Notes: a model not told the origin generated them from the letters alone. DNA of 64,000 bases from Reticulitermes speratus (GCA_021186555.1 JAJKFL010000008.1:11029936-11093935); one strand, 5' to 3'. Counted from the stretch's first letter, positions 1-11,160 are shown. Numbers and translations: made by a program.

Positions 1-35
1 CTATTTTCTCCTTCAGGCGTCTCGCCCTGTCCATC

Positions 36-60
36 AACAACAAAAACAACAACAACAAAA
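36..60. repeat. CAA-rich microsatellite
   Basis: Short run of CAA and CAAA units at the very start of the window. It may be the tail of a retroelement lying outside the window, but nothing visible proves that. Confidence 0.6.
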
Positions 61-120
61 GATCAACATCAGCCTGATCCTCGACTTTTACAAACGAAAC
101 ATTTTGGGCCTAAGTGATTA

Positions 121-311
121 TAGTGGAGCTCGGTTATAACGTCAAGAAAGGAACTGCATACGAGTATTTTGTGTCGTTATAAACGAGTGTTGTTTTAACT
201 GACGAGTGTAATGTTCCTGTTAACAGTGAGGAATTAATTGGTACCACAAAATATCCGAAGCAATAGTCGAGGTGTCGTATAAACCGACGTCGTTATAACC
301 GGGTTCGGCTG
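121..311 (-). mobile_element. pogo/Tigger-like MITE, degenerate copy
   Basis: Non-coding element of about 190 bp. Its right end, GGTTCGGCTG followed by TA, is a variant of the inverted terminal repeat CAGTCGAAC seen intact in the copy at 62699-62883. The two copies align along their whole length in opposite orientation, sharing for example GTTAACAGTGAGGAATTAAT and TTTTGTGTCGTTATAAACGA. The left terminus is worn (TAGTGGAGC). The TA flanks and CAGT-type ends fit the Tc1/mariner-pogo group. No transposase is present. Confidence 0.7.
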
Positions 312-313
312 TA

Positions 314-1250
314 TTTTGTTCTCGGCTACATGATCAAGACCGCACTGAAACACAGAACTCGTCTCCAGTACAGATTCCAACTGAAAAACTGCGGGATTGT
401 CTAACAGGTGTGATGAATTCTTCACAAATCGTAACTTTGTACTCCTTCTTGCTTCTTATTCGCGAACCCTTGTTGAACAAACTTCGCACAGACCCTCCTC
501 TTTCCCAAACCTTCCTGAAGAATTTGAGGAACCGTATCCCAGTTAATGTGCAGTTGATCCTCCAGATTTTAGGGTCATTTGACGGTTTCTTGGCCACCAG
601 TTCACGACTGCAGCTGTTTCCGGATTTTGAGCAGTTGACGGCCACCCCCCCCCCCCCCCTCACGCATCATTTTCAAGGTCCTCACGTTCCTCTCAGAATC
701 TCTGAAACCACTCGATGACAAGCGCACCAGATTGTGCTTTAATTTCCGTAACATTTTCCAACACTGTATGTGTTCTGTAGTTGACTCCGCGAGTCTGCAA
801 CAAACTTTACGTTCGCTCGCTGCTCCATGGCAACAAAGAAAAACACAACTTACGCGCGATGCTGCTACGGATGAACTGATTGGGCAAGAAATTTTCTGTT
901 CATTAATCCCTGGCGGTCATAACATGGACAGAAACAAGATACAACAGCTTTATGCACCCAACCATACATGCGCGATACAATTAGCCCAGAAATCTGTTTG
1001 ACCCTGTATTCGGCACGTGCCCTGTTCGAATTCCGGCTGAAAGCTATCCTGGTTTCCTTTAACGCCCTTTCTGTTTCAGTACCCACTGACCATGCTACCC
1101 GTCTTGAGGTACTGACAGCTGCTTTATAAAAACTAGCAAATACATATTGTTCAATATCGTCACACTGCTTAACCGCCTACGTAATTCAACCGCCAACGTA
1201 TTCAACCGCCCCCGCTCCAAGTTCATCAGTTTACCAGAAATTTACCCTCC
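314..1250. other. unassigned stretch with overlapping open frames
   Basis: No gene or repeat is recognised. Open frames of about 100 codons overlap on both strands at 334-718. Neither shows a known motif or plausible splice sites, and one ends in a run of C (645-658), so they are probably chance frames in old repeat DNA. Confidence 0.4.
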
Positions 1251-1289
1251 TCTGCAGGATGGTGAATCATAACCGGAGTAGAGGCCTTC

Positions 1290-1462
1290 GCTCTTCTGAG
1301 ATGTTACGCGGCGTAGGTTGGCAGTTGGTTATCGACGTTTCGGGACACGATATCGGCCCCATTTTCCAGGGTCAAGCAGTCAAAGAAGATATTACGAATA
1401 TGCTGTCCCGACAAGTCGGTAACAGACCGCCAACTTACGTCACGTAACATCCCACAAGAGGG
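1290..1462. mobile_element. fold-back element, GTTTCGGGACA family
   Basis: Imperfect inverted repeat. The left side reads CTCTTCTGAGATGTTACG and continues to CGACGTTTCGGGACA. The right side returns with TGTCCCGAC and ends CGTAACATCCCACAAGAG. Related elements lie at 54181-54404 and 63012-63200, and a partial one at 12690-12775. The arms contain GAAACGTCG on the minus strand, the 3' half of the hammerhead-like motif described elsewhere. Confidence 0.6.
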
Positions 1463-1469
1463 AGCCTCA

Positions 1470-2265
1470 ACTACTACACCGCAGCGGAAACCTGAAACCT
1501 CGCATAATTTGAGAATTATTAGGAAAGCGAATTTATTATATTTGAGGTTCTGACAGCCGTGGCCATCTAAATTACAGTCTTTCAGAACGTGGCGCCGTGA
1601 AGTCTGACAAACAGTTACAGGTACACACATTTCAAAGCAACCTACTGACTCCACGCCCAGCGTAGCTTATCTACCAGACCGCACAGTAGACTCATGGACA
1701 CAATTTAATTTGGCGTTTACCTCACCTTTACTTGAAGTCACTTTTAACATAACCTACATTCATCACTGCCTTTAACTTAAACTTTTAACATTCGTAGGTA
1801 GAAAATACACTCAGTTTACAAGAAACAGACGAGACAGGGTGCGTAGGAAAGCGAATAGCATATAACAGACAATTCCGTTACTGCATAAAAAATCAGGCCA
1901 AGTCAGAAGGATGTCTGAGTGTCAGAGAATTTCTCTTCTTGTAAATAAACAAGACGCACTGTAACACAGCAGGCATGTGAGCGCATGGGGGTTGAGTTCC
2001 CCGTGTTCAAGACATCAATAATGCAAAGATGTGCGCGGAACGAAACTACTCTGTGGTTCACACAGGTTTGCAATGATTCATTATGTGTTCTAAGCACGTC
2101 TACAAACACGATGGAAAGGAAGGTATCAGTACACACCTGGCTAGATCTGGATTAAATTTGGCATTGGGAGGTACATTCTGAGAACTGCCGAAGGTTTAAA
2201 TCACCTCCCAGGCTTTACCGTCTTGACACCTAACAAAGGACTAAGCCCTCAGTAATTAATTCGGT
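1470..2265. other. unassigned intergenic or intronic DNA
   Basis: Contains a weak relative of the fold-back family around 1490-1640 (TTTGAGGTTCTGACAG and a later AACAGTTACAG, similar to 49975-50060). Nothing else is recognisable and there is no supported open frame. Confidence 0.35.
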
Positions 2266-2267
2266 AA

Positions 2268-2560
2268 CCCGGATAGCTCAGTCGGTATTGTCACTAGGCT
2301 ATAGAATAGGCAACTGACGAAAAGGGTGTTTGTTTCCCAACAGCGGTAAGAGATTTCTTTCTATTCCTAGGCATCTAGGACCAGTTTTGGGGCCACCCAC
2401 CCTCCTATTAAATGGATATTGAAGGCTTTTTCGACAGGGGTAAAGCAGCCGAGTCGTGAAGCTATCGCCTCCATCTAATGTCCAGTTAAGCATCCATGCA
2501 GCTACACCTCCAATCCCCCTCAAATGTCTTCACAACGTGCACTGCAACAACTTACCTTTA
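2268..2560 (+). mobile_element. SINE-C (tRNA-derived), old copy
   Basis: Begins with a tRNA-like A-box region (GGATAGCTCAGTCGGTATTG). It then follows the SINE-C body seen in better copies at 12213 and 41889: a GGGGCCACCCACCCTCC block, GGGGTAAAGCAGCCG, and a tail of ACCTTTACCTCTACC. It is diverged, and the B box is poorly preserved. Confidence 0.5.
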
Positions 2561-3071
2561 CCTCTACCCTTTATAATAAACGCAATTACATCATCACTGA
2601 GCTCGCACAGTGACGTCAGCACAGCGACTAGTTGACGGGCTTGTCGACCAAGAAACCGAAACCAATACCCGCCACGAAGCAAGAGACATTTCTCTATTTC
2701 TGACGTCCTGATGGAATCTGAAACCCAGCGAGCCCGCTATGATATTGATACCGCGGTTTCTCTCCCTTGGGTTAAGTGGCCGAAAAGTGAAACTGACGAC
2801 TCGCCGCAGTTTAGCGCTGGGATTAAAATGCGTGGAGCTATACCTCCACTCCTATGGCATGGTGTTTAATTAACACAGGGCAACGTGGACCTTTGCCGAT
2901 AAGAAGGTGTCTCAAGGTAGAGCCACAGCTTATTATAACAAGCCGTCCTTCAGTCCATGGCGTGAATGTTCGGCGAAATTCTGATGTCACGCCATTCTTC
3001 AAAGTGCATATTGTGTAAGAGTGGATCGCTGAAAGAACTGTGTGGTGGAAATGTGACTATAAAAGGGAAAT

Positions 3072-3546
3072 GTCAAATTTTCCAGAGATGGGGAATATCA
3101 AATTTTCCAGAAATGGTGAATATCAAATTTTCCAGAAATGGTGAACATCAAATTTTCCAGAGATGCGGAACATCAAATTTTCCAGAGATGCGGAATATCA
3201 AATTTTCCAAAGATAGGGGATAACAAATTTTCCAGAGACGGGTAATATCAAATTTTCCAGAGAGGCGGAATTTAATATTTTCCAGAGACGGGTAATATCC
3301 AATTTTCCAGATATGAATATCAAATTTTCCAGAGATGGGAAATATCAAATTTTGCAGAAACGGTGAATATAAAATTTTCCAGAGATAGGGAATATCAAGT
3401 TCTCCAGAGATGGGGAATATCAGCTTTTCCAGAGATGCTGAATTTAATATTTTCCAGACACGCGGAATGCGATATTTTCCAGAGACGGGTAATATCCAAT
3501 TTTCCAGATATGGAGAACATCAAATTTTCCAGAGATGTAGAATATA
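3072..3546 (+). repeat. minisatellite, 25-bp unit, ~19 copies
   Basis: Head-to-tail copies of a 25-bp unit built on CAAATTTTCCAGAGATGGGG followed by AATAT. The constant part is AATTTTCCAGA; the second half varies (GATGCGG, GACGGGTAAT, GGCGGAATTTA). Some units have lost a few bases. Open frames on both strands here are products of the repeat. Confidence 0.95.
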
Positions 3547-3549
3547 TTT

Positions 3550-4935
3550 TCCCGTTTATATTTCGGAACTGGTTTAATTTTACTACCGTAAACTAATATG
3601 GATGTACGAATTTGTTAACACAACTCCGGCAGCCCTTCTGATGAACCATAATGAAGACGCTTCCAGGCATTCACAACCTAAACCTTGTCTTAGATCGTTC
3701 TCGTATGCAGCAGCCATCTCAACCACTCAGGCTCGTGTATACAGGACTCATTTCCTTTCTTGATCATTCCAATGTGACCAGCACATAAGAACGACTCCTA
3801 TTTAGCCCATTATAAACACATCAACAGAGACAGAGCGAGAAAGAGGTACTGATTTCAATCTTACGCCTACTTCTCGTGATCACAACAGGGGATAAGAATA
3901 AAAAATACGCCGGAAGTGTTAATTTTACTATCAGAAAGTCGGTGAACTGGAAGAAACGCCAGCCAATCTGAGAAACATCAACATCTCCTGAATGCAGTTA
4001 AGCAGAGAAAGAAATAAACTCAGAAATATAAACGGAACTCAAAAAGATTTTGACAGCTGCTGAGGAAGATCTGCAGAGTCTTTCAAATCCCAAGCGACGT
4101 TAAAGCAAAAGAAATAACAAGAGAAGTGACGTAATGGCATAACAGGATGTTTGTTTGAAGACCGTCTGCCTGCCTGCCTGCCTGCGCATTTGCAGAAACA
4201 AAATGGCTGCACTACAGCCGGTTATAGTCAGATTCTGTAACACTAGTTATAAACACGACACTTTGTGATCCAGCCAAACGCCTTTACTTTACACTGTTTT
4301 TACACATACAAAGTGATATTTCCCCGAGGGCAATGACACTGCAAGCGCTGAGGGTTGAATGTGCCCTTTGGTTCTTCGCGTATTTCTGTAAACAATACTG
4401 TAATAAGTGTCTGGAAGGGCAATTTGGAGGAACGTGTTTGGAAACGTTTTTATTACGATTCGTAACTTTACACTGTCAGCAGTCAAAACAAAGGCATGGA
4501 ACTGTTAAGAGCACAGCACAGCACTTCTACAATCAATAAAACCAATTTACAGCTATCGAAATATCGAAATGCACTGAGCTCGGAACGATCCCTACTTTCA
4601 TCTTCAAACAAAGTTTATGCTTGTTGCCATTTACAGGAATAACGTGATTTATGAAACAGGTGACTCCCGCGCCTTTAAATTGAAAACGAACACTAGACGA
4701 CAATTTCGCTTTAAAAACTACATAAAAACAATGTAAAAGTATTTTTTTGTCCAAGGTCCCCCCCCCCCGCCCAGAGTATTTCTTTGTTCGAAAGTTCCCA
4801 GGCTTCGCCCGCTTGTCCTTCTGATAACAGCAGTATTTTAACACGAAGTTGAGTGTGAGGCATTGGTACGATTACATCGCCGGGAAACTGCGGTAGTTCT
4901 TGGAGAACAACCTCTCTCAGTGCCATTGTCCATCA
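3550..4935. other. unassigned stretch
   Basis: No gene recognised. It holds a short CCTG microsatellite at 4167-4186 and a C run at 4759-4768. Small open frames at 4333-4539 and 4533-4926 have no recognisable motif. Confidence 0.35.
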
Positions 4936-4939
4936 CAAA

Positions 4940-5040
4940 TGTCACACGGATTGGTCCAGGATCAAACCCGGTCCTCCGCAGTGAAGACTAAACTTCAAGA
5001 ACAAGCCATTTAACGACTGACGATCGGTCAGTATGTCCGT
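4940..5040 (-). mobile_element. possible tRNA-derived SINE fragment
   Basis: Read on the minus strand, the stretch contains a B-box-like GGGTTTGATCC next to a region like the head of SINE-E. It is too short and diverged to place firmly. Confidence 0.3.
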
Positions 5041-5084
5041 CTTGGTGTCGAATTCCTGCTGAAACTCATGACCACATTCTTTTG

Positions 5085-5672
5085 TTTAAACTTAATCTAC
5101 ATTCAACATAAAAACTCAGTAGTGGTTAGCGTGCTCGCCACTGGACCCAAGGTTTGCGGGTTCGATCCCGACCGAGGTCGATGGATTTTTAAGGGTGATA
5201 AAAATCCGGAGCACAACTTCCTTCGGAGGGGAAGTAAAGCCGTCGGTCCCATGTCGTAGATTTACGGCATGTAAAAGAACCCTACGGGCATGAATAGAAC
5301 TAGTAGTGCCCGTCGGCAAAATTCAGCGGCCATTTCTCACCCAAGTCACATCAGGATTGAGTTGAACTTGTGCGGTCAGTGGGCTGGTCACCCGCTACAT
5401 CAACGCACATGACCATAGAAACCTCCGAAAGGAGGCCCCCAATGCTCTGCGATTAGAGCGACATGGGGACTAACCAACAACACAAAAACTCAGTTCGTAC
5501 CTCACACAGAATACAGTGTGCCTCCATTAGAAAGACCTGTCGGTGAATGCTGTATAGGTGAAAAAATCTCTGTTATCACACGGAACAAATAAACACACTG
5601 TGGGGGTAAATTGCACAGCTTCAGTGTTAACTGGCCTTACACACAGTAGCCACTAAGCTTTAAAGGGCTTAA
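5085..5672 (-). mobile_element. piggyBac-like MITE interrupted by a SINE
   Basis: Sequence on both sides of the SINE at 5121-5477 aligns with the minus orientation of the complete MITE at 34284-34513. On the left is a TTAAACTTAATCTACATT region. On the right are AGTTCGTACC, a diverged middle, ATAAACACACTGTG, and the terminal AGCTTTAAAGGGCTTAA. It is an older copy that received a SINE. Confidence 0.6.
5121..5477 (+). mobile_element. SINE-D (tRNA-derived) with 17-bp target duplication
   Basis: The head resembles a tRNA: AGTGGTTAGCGTGCTCGCCA (A-box region) and GGTTCGATCCC within GCGGGTTCGATCCCGACC (B box). About 280 bp of unrelated body follows. It is flanked by CAACATAAAAACTCAGT (5104-5120) and CAACACAAAAACTCAGT (5478-5494), a 17-bp target duplication with one mismatch. 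The target lies inside the piggyBac-like MITE. This is the only SINE-D copy found in the window. Confidence 0.75.
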
Positions 5673-5765
5673 AGGGCAATTACTTTATACGCCAACCTCT
5701 TTAACAATAAAATATGTATGCAGTTCCATTACACACTGTATTTCTGGGTAAGGTACAAAGCTGTC

Positions 5766-6043
5766 CCTGTCTACGCTATGAAGGCATATAGGGGGAACAG
5801 ATGTACAGCTCCCGTCATTCTTACCCTGAGCATTTAGATGGAAATGAGTGGTTACCTTCACACCCCGGCCGCTTTACTCTCGGAAAACAACAACGGTATC
5901 CATTGAACAGCAGGGTGGGTGGGCCTCAGAGCCGGGCTCGAAGTTTTGGAGAAAAAGATAAAGTACCCCACAGGGACTCGAACCCCGGACCGTCCAGCCC
6001 GTAGCCTAGTCGTTATATTGAATGAGCTACTACGCTCCCCCAC
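5766..6043 (-). mobile_element. SINE-C, near full length
   Basis: Minus-strand copy. The B-box complement GGGACTCGAACCCCGG lies at 5976-5991, followed by the complement of the A-box region (GTAGCCTAGTCGTTATA). The body carries CACCCCGGCCGCTTTACTCT and GGGTGGGTGGGCC, shared with the other SINE-C copies. The frame over it encodes nothing. Confidence 0.7.
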
Positions 6044-6502
6044 CTCCTGTGACATTAAGAAACGTATGCACTCTTATTACACAGTGCATTTACAGGTTAG
6101 GTACGATTCACAAACGGCATATCTTCCCTTAACACCCTTCAACGCTGGTTATCGTAATGGAGAAGCAGTGTTTTGTGTAAGGAAAAAGAACTTAGTTTTT
6201 GAATAACCTTTACCTTTCACGTTACATCTCACACTTGATCCATTCCCTTCAAGTTTCGTGACCAAAACGTTGGCAACACTGGTGACAGATTTACACAAAC
6301 GCAGATGGTGCGACCAAACACAGAACACCAAGAACGGCATGTAGAATATTCACGAAAAAAAAAAATCCGCAACAGCTGGGTTGAAATGTAAGTCTACGGC
6401 GTGACGTCACACGTAGAAAAAGAAGCAGTGTCGCTTAATCAGCGCGCGACTTTATACCGAATTCGGTGGGAACCTTACGAACGTCACTTCCGGAATTACG
6501 CA

Positions 6503-6972
6503 CATGGTAGCTACTTCTGCTATAAAGACTAACACAGTATACAATATTGCTATGGAGAACACGGTAGCTACTTCTTCTATAAAGACTAACACAGTATACA
6601 ATATGCTATGGAGAACACGGTAGCTACTTCTGCTATAAAGACTAACACAGTATACAATATGCTATGGAGAACACGGTAGCTACTTCTTCTATAAAGACTA
6701 AACACAAATATACAATATGCTATGGAGAATACGGTAGCTACTTCTGCTATAAAGACTAACACAGTACACAATATGCTATGGAGAACACGGTAGCTACTTC
6801 TGCTATAGACTAACACAGTACACAATATGCTATGGAGAACACGGTAGCTACTTCTGCTATAAAGACTAACACAGTATACAATATGCTATGGAGAACACGG
6901 TAGCTACTTCAGCTATAAAAGCTAACAGTACACAATGTGCTATGAAGAACACGGTAACGACTTCTACAATCT
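6503..6972 (+). repeat. minisatellite, 56-bp unit, ~8 copies
   Basis: Tandem 56-bp units containing CACGGTAGCTACTTCTGCTA and ACAATATGCTATGGAGAA. Most copies differ only at GCTATAAAG versus TCTATAAAG and at GTATAC versus GTACAC. One unit lacks four bases (CTATAGAC). The last copies degrade toward the right edge. Confidence 0.95.
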
Positions 6973-7140
6973 AGAACGATTACACACTACTTGGTCATCC
7001 TAACTTCTGCACAGAAAAACAACAGACTGGGGAATACTGAGACGCTTAACATATATTTTGGTAACATATTAATGTACAATTATACTGTGTAACAGACAGG
7101 GTGAATTAACTTAAGTAATTCCTACGTCGTGGTTTACATG

Positions 7141-7172
7141 TTCTCCCAGTCTGGCCGAAACATGTAGGAGAA
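7141..7172 (+). ncRNA. hammerhead-like remnant with deleted core
   Basis: GGCCGAAACATGTA matches the 3' half of the hammerhead-like motif at 9929-9974. It is bracketed by TTCTCC (7141-7146) and GGAGAA (7167-7172), a perfect 6-bp pairing at the stem I position. The CTGANGA core and the 5' strand of stem II are missing, so this copy should not cleave. It is useful as an independent stem I pairing. Confidence 0.4.
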
Positions 7173-7659
7173 ATATTAAACACACGTTTGTTCTCCATAA
7201 CATATTGTGTACTGTGTTGATATTTACTGTAGAATTACATACGGGGATTATGCAACAATTCAGCATGGTAGCGACTGTCAGATCTGTTGGCTTCGTAGCG
7301 TTCAAGAATGGCTTCTTTAATGTCAAAAACAGACTGCAATGGCACTTCAAGTGGCGCGAGGCTTGTAATAACATTTCGCTCCTATGCTGTTGACCCTTTG
7401 AAGGACCGCAATTTTGCGAGGTCTGCAAAAGAGCTGAGAGTTATATCCGAGTGGTATATAGCAGTGGTCATTTGAAGACAAAAATTAATCCACATTATAC
7501 ATATTCAGATCGTACCTCTCAGAGAACACAATGTGCTTCCATCAGAAAGACCAACTGGTTACTGCTGTACAGAAAAACAAACGCTGCTTACATAGACACA
7601 TATATGAAATGGTTCTGTGGACTGGATTCATACGGATCAGGTCAACCATGACTGGTGGG

Positions 7660-7735
7660 CCGCTGTCCTTGCGGCCATAAACCTTCGGGTTCCATAAAAT
7701 TCAGAGATTTTCTTGGCTACCTGAAGAAACATTAG
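7660..7735 (+). pseudogene. non-LTR retrotransposon 3' end (family L-A), fragment
   Basis: AAACCTTCGGGTTCCATAAA and TCTTGGCTACCTGAAGAAAC correspond to the extreme 3' end of the retrotransposon copies at 8063-8285 and 14761-15020, here on the plus strand. Only the last ~75 bp survive. Confidence 0.5.
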
Positions 7736-7739
7736 TTCC

Positions 7740-7945
7740 ACAGGAAAGACTCTGTTTCTTGCAGTTAGTGTATTTATATATTTCGAGTGATCCTCACAAT
7801 AAACAGCAACTTGTTTCCCTGTTAGGCATTAACCAGTTTGTTTTCATAATGAAGGAGACTATGTTTACTGCGAGTCACATTAGGTTCAAATTTCAAGGGT
7901 TGAGAGAAAAGGCTGTGTTTCTTACAGCCACCGGGTGTCGTTAAC
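7740..7945 (+). mobile_element. piggyBac-like MITE, diverged copy
   Basis: Shares order and spacing with the copy at 34284-34513: AATAAACAGCAACTTGTTTC, GGCATTAACCAGTTTG, GTTTACTGCGAG. The termini are not clear. An open frame over it (7759-7944) is spurious. Confidence 0.5.
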
Positions 7946-8062
7946 ACACACCATGCCGACACTTTAAACAGAAACTCGCTCCTCTAACATTTTTATGTCA
8001 AGTTGGACGTTCAGTTTGGTAGGCGCCGCAGTGTCAAGACACAGCTAGCCAGTACTTGAACT

Positions 8063-8285
8063 CCATGGAGCAGAGTCCTACCTGCGATGCTATCAGGTCC
8101 TAGCTAGTCAAGAATTTCCACGCATTTTATGGAACCCGAAGGTTCATTACTGCAATCATCAAGAGCCCGCAACCTGTCTCTAACCTGAGCCACATCAATC
8201 CAGTCCATTTTAGTATTATCCTCCCATCCACACCTAGGTCTTCTAAGTGGTTTCTTTTCTCAGATTTCCTCGTCAGAACCCTGGA
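8063..8285 (-). pseudogene. non-LTR retrotransposon 3' end (family L-A)
   Basis: Read on the minus strand it gives the end of a retrotransposon polyprotein: a GW-EDN run, MDWIDVAQVRDRLRAL, then SNEPSGS, followed by a short 3' tail. The same residues, with other substitutions, occur in the copies at 13389-13555 and 14761-15020. That supports a shared protein-coding ancestor of the reverse transcriptase C-terminal type. Stops and frame changes break it, and no reverse transcriptase domain is present. Confidence 0.6.
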
Positions 8286-8389
8286 TGCGCCTCACTTCTG
8301 CCCCATGCGTGATAATTGCCCCACCCATCCCATTCTTCTTTATTTTATCACCCCGTAAAACAATATTTGGTGGGGAGTACAGATGGCCA

Positions 8390-8560
8390 GTAATTGAGCG
8401 ATTAAAAAATTATACATTGATTATTTCCCTATACAGCATTAGCATTAACAAGTCGTTTCTTCTACAGCAGATGCACCGTGTTATATATGAGATGTAGGAA
8501 ATGGGGTTTTAAATGTTACTTAGATAAGCATCAAGTTTCAGAAGGTTAACTAATTTTTTG
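8390..8560 (+). mobile_element. possible diverged piggyBac-like MITE
   Basis: GATTATTTCCCTATACAGCATTA and later GGTTTTAAATGTTAC with GAAGGTTAAC resemble the MITE at 29564-29801. The middle is degraded. Confidence 0.35.
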
Positions 8561-8569
8561 CAATTCCTT

Positions 8570-9020
8570 GGGGCGGATTTACAAGAATTCCACATCTCAG
8601 TTTTCATTAAAATGCTTTCAAGGACAGTGAGAACAAGGTATGTGAACGCGACAGAGAGACAGACAGGTTATGCTTGTGTCGTTAGGAAAAGCTCCTATAA
8701 TGGATCGGGTATGTAACTATTGACCAAGGTGGAAACCCGTTATGATACTCACGCGATATAGCCATGAGCATTCACTCCTCGGTCATTAGACACGACACAA
8801 TCAAGTTCTGAACCCCAACTAACACCTCCTGATAACAGATTACGTAACGACTGCACGCGTTTCTGCCTGTGTGTAATCTATACCGTCACACGAATCAAAC
8901 AAGCAATTAGGTTTACAGCCAACAGAAATCAGTTGGAAATACTACAATTTATGAACATAACCTCCAAGATATTCGTCAAAGCTTAATTCCCAATAACGAT
9001 ACAAAATATACCATAACAAG
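8570..9020. other. unassigned stretch
   Basis: No open frame, RNA gene or repeat recognised. Confidence 0.3.
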
Positions 9021-9021
9021 A

Positions 9022-9165
9022 CAGGCACCGTATGAAAAACGTAACACTGTGGCGCGTTCGCGTAATGTTTATGCCTCCTTATCTATACTAAAACAATAAA
9101 GCGTATTTATGTCTTCCTGCAAGGTGCCCGATGTTTTTTCCCCGATTGTAACAAAATGTACATAG
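9022..9165 (+). repeat. R480 interspersed repeat, 5' fragment
   Basis: Carries the start of the R480 family (AACGTAACACTGTGGCGCGTTCGCGTAA) and a following stretch like the copy at 56680-57026. Only the first ~140 bp are present. Confidence 0.5.
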
Positions 9166-9499
9166 CAGCAACAGCAGCTAACTGAGCTAACACCACTTGT
9201 TACTGGCGGATCATTTCCGATGCAAATGTGATACACCACACAGCGAAGACGTTCCACACGCTTGGTATACCACACCGGGGGGGGACTGGACAGGTCAACA
9301 TATATTCCGAAATGTTCGTTTCATTGCAGTATTAAAATGACTAAAAACCTGAGTTACAAATACCACAGCAGTCAAAAATTGTACCCCTGCATGTCGTTAC
9401 ATTTCTCTAACGAATGGATTTTAATGTTATCTGTATTTTGGGTTATGCAACTTTTTTTGCGATCCATAGTTCCGGAAATTTGTACTTCTATTTAAATAA

Positions 9500-9600
9500 A
9501 CGCTCCCCTACGAGGATGTATTGAAGAACGGATTAATTATTCCACTCACTCGTAACCTCGTCAATGTACTGAAGTAATTTTAAATGATCCACGACCGTGC
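9500..9600. other. flank of long inverted repeat
   Basis: Nothing is recognised here apart from its position beside the inverted repeat. The open frames that cross it on both strands come from the inverted repeat arms. Confidence 0.3.
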
Positions 9601-9624
9601 ATCGAGCAATTAGATGTGATATTA

Positions 9625-10024
9625 GACCAACAAATGCACGTAAGTGTATTATACACACTGTATACCTGCTACATGTTTCAGAGAGACGCATTACAAAGGA
9701 CAGATACATCAAAATATTACAGAAGTTTTTGAACCAATTCACAGACATAAAATATCAAATTTTAAAAAATACATATTAAGGTTACAATACAGATAAAAGT
9801 AACTTTTATCTGTATTGTAACCTTATGTGTATTTTCAACCATGAATTATTTTTAAAATTTAATATTGTATATCTGTGCTTGTTTCAAAAACTTCCGTAAT
9901 ACTTCGATGTATCTATCCTTTGTAATGCACCACCCTGAAGATGGCCATATGAGTGGCCGAAACATGTAGGAGGTATACGGTATGTATAATATACTCTCAT
10001 ACACTTATGTGCATTTTTTGGTTT
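9625..10024. mobile_element. long inverted repeat (fold-back) carrying a hammerhead-like motif
   Basis: The left arm (about 9625-9800) and right arm (9802-10024) are inverted copies. The innermost 23 bp (9778-9800 and 9802-9824) pair perfectly around a single A. Further out they match imperfectly: GCATTACAAAGGACAGATAC and CAGAAGTTTTTGAA on the left have reverse complements on the right. The right arm keeps the complete hammerhead-like motif; the left arm has lost its core. No target duplication is visible. Confidence 0.8.
9929..9974 (+). ncRNA. hammerhead-ribozyme-like motif
   Basis: Core CTGAAGA (9935-9941) fits CUGANGA. One unpaired T (9942) follows, then stem II GGCC/GGCC (9943-9946 with 9955-9958), then GAAA (9959-9962) and the palindrome ACATGT forming a minimal stem III. 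A cleavage-site A sits at 9968. The stem I strands ACCACC (9929-9934) and GGAGGT (9969-9974) pair except for one A/A. The order is that of a type I hammerhead, with stem III short enough to suggest action as a dimer. The extra T before stem II departs from the classical consensus. Confidence 0.5.
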
Positions 10025-10061
10025 TGATGCCTTAAGACACTGAAGTAAGCTGTGAAGCCAT

Positions 10062-10258
10062 GGTAACTTAACCTCCAAGGAAAGCCCCCCCCCCCCCCCC
10101 CCCCGGTTCCAACTGAACAGGAGGCTTGGTGAACACCATAGCCGTCGGTCTGGCAGCTGTGAAAAAAAAAACTCATGCCACGGACTGAAATCGAAGCCCA
10201 ATTCGTTTGTCGTCCAGTTCGTCGTTATCTTAAGACACTACATAACTGAGCTACGCCC
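10062..10258 (-). mobile_element. tRNA-derived SINE (SINE-G)
   Basis: The minus strand begins GCGGGCGTAGCTCAGTTATG, a tRNA A-box region, followed by a B-box-like GGGCTTCGATTTC. The body then runs to a G/C homopolymer (10087-10104) and GTTACCATGGCTTCAC. It is a single copy in this window. A functional tRNA is unlikely because the tRNA fold is not preserved. Confidence 0.45.
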
Positions 10259-10259
10259 G

Positions 10260-11160
10260 CTTCAATCTCTCCATTATGCGTTCATGTATTTATTATACAC
10301 GCCCAAAATCACAAAATCTTCCACGCTCCCGCATACTATACTAACGCCACGGAAAGACGTCTCATGAACTGAACCCCTCCACATCATTCTCCAGTTGTTA
10401 CCCCCCCCCCCCCCCCCCCGTCATACGTCACTTCCTCTCCAATCATGCAACCATTCTTGCGCCATTCTGTTCACTACGTCGGCAACGAGACTGTTGAACT
10501 TCTGGACAAGCTAGTGGAGGCCGAATGGGAATAAATCGATAGCAGGGTAATGTGAACTGTCCAACGTTGTGATCTACACTATGTATGGCACAAGTAGGTC
10601 TATAGTATAGACCATGTAACTTGCTACCTGCGCTCCCTAACACTGTACATACTGTGTAGTTCTGGTAAATTGAGACTTGGAAGATAATGAAGGAATGCGG
10701 GCCGGAAGGGTGGGTATTGACCTGGCAACTACTACCTGTGCAAAAAAACATTTACCACTTACATTAGAGTGACTGTGCCAGCTCCCAATGTTCTAGCAGC
10801 CGATGTATTTGAGACTGGTATATGTCACTGACATCTAGTGCCACACAACACGTACCAGCTTCATACCCTGCGCCACCCTTCTGCTTCTTCCTTTCCCCAC
10901 TTCCTCTCCCCACAAGTTTTAATTTACCAAATGGACATTAGCTGCAGTTGGCACGACCTGGTCGCCGCTAGGTACACTTCGGAAAGGCCAGGCAGCGTTT
11001 ACCTCTTTCAAAACCAATTCCTCTACTTGGAATACATTCATAGCTTAAGGCACTGTGTGACTTTTTAATGGGATAGTAAGCGCCTGGTGTTGAGCTCTCA
11101 TCGTTTGCCTCGTCTCTCCCGCCCAACAACTAGCATGTAATATGGTCACAACTGTACCTA
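10260..11160. other. unassigned stretch
   Basis: Contains a run of C at 10400-10419. Open frames of about 100 codons at 10443-10751 (minus) and 10838-11068 (plus) show no known domain. Confidence 0.3.

Noticed and set aside
334-718. Overlapping ~100-codon frames on both strands
   Set aside because: No motif, a homopolymer at one end, and adjacency to a MITE; more likely chance than exon.
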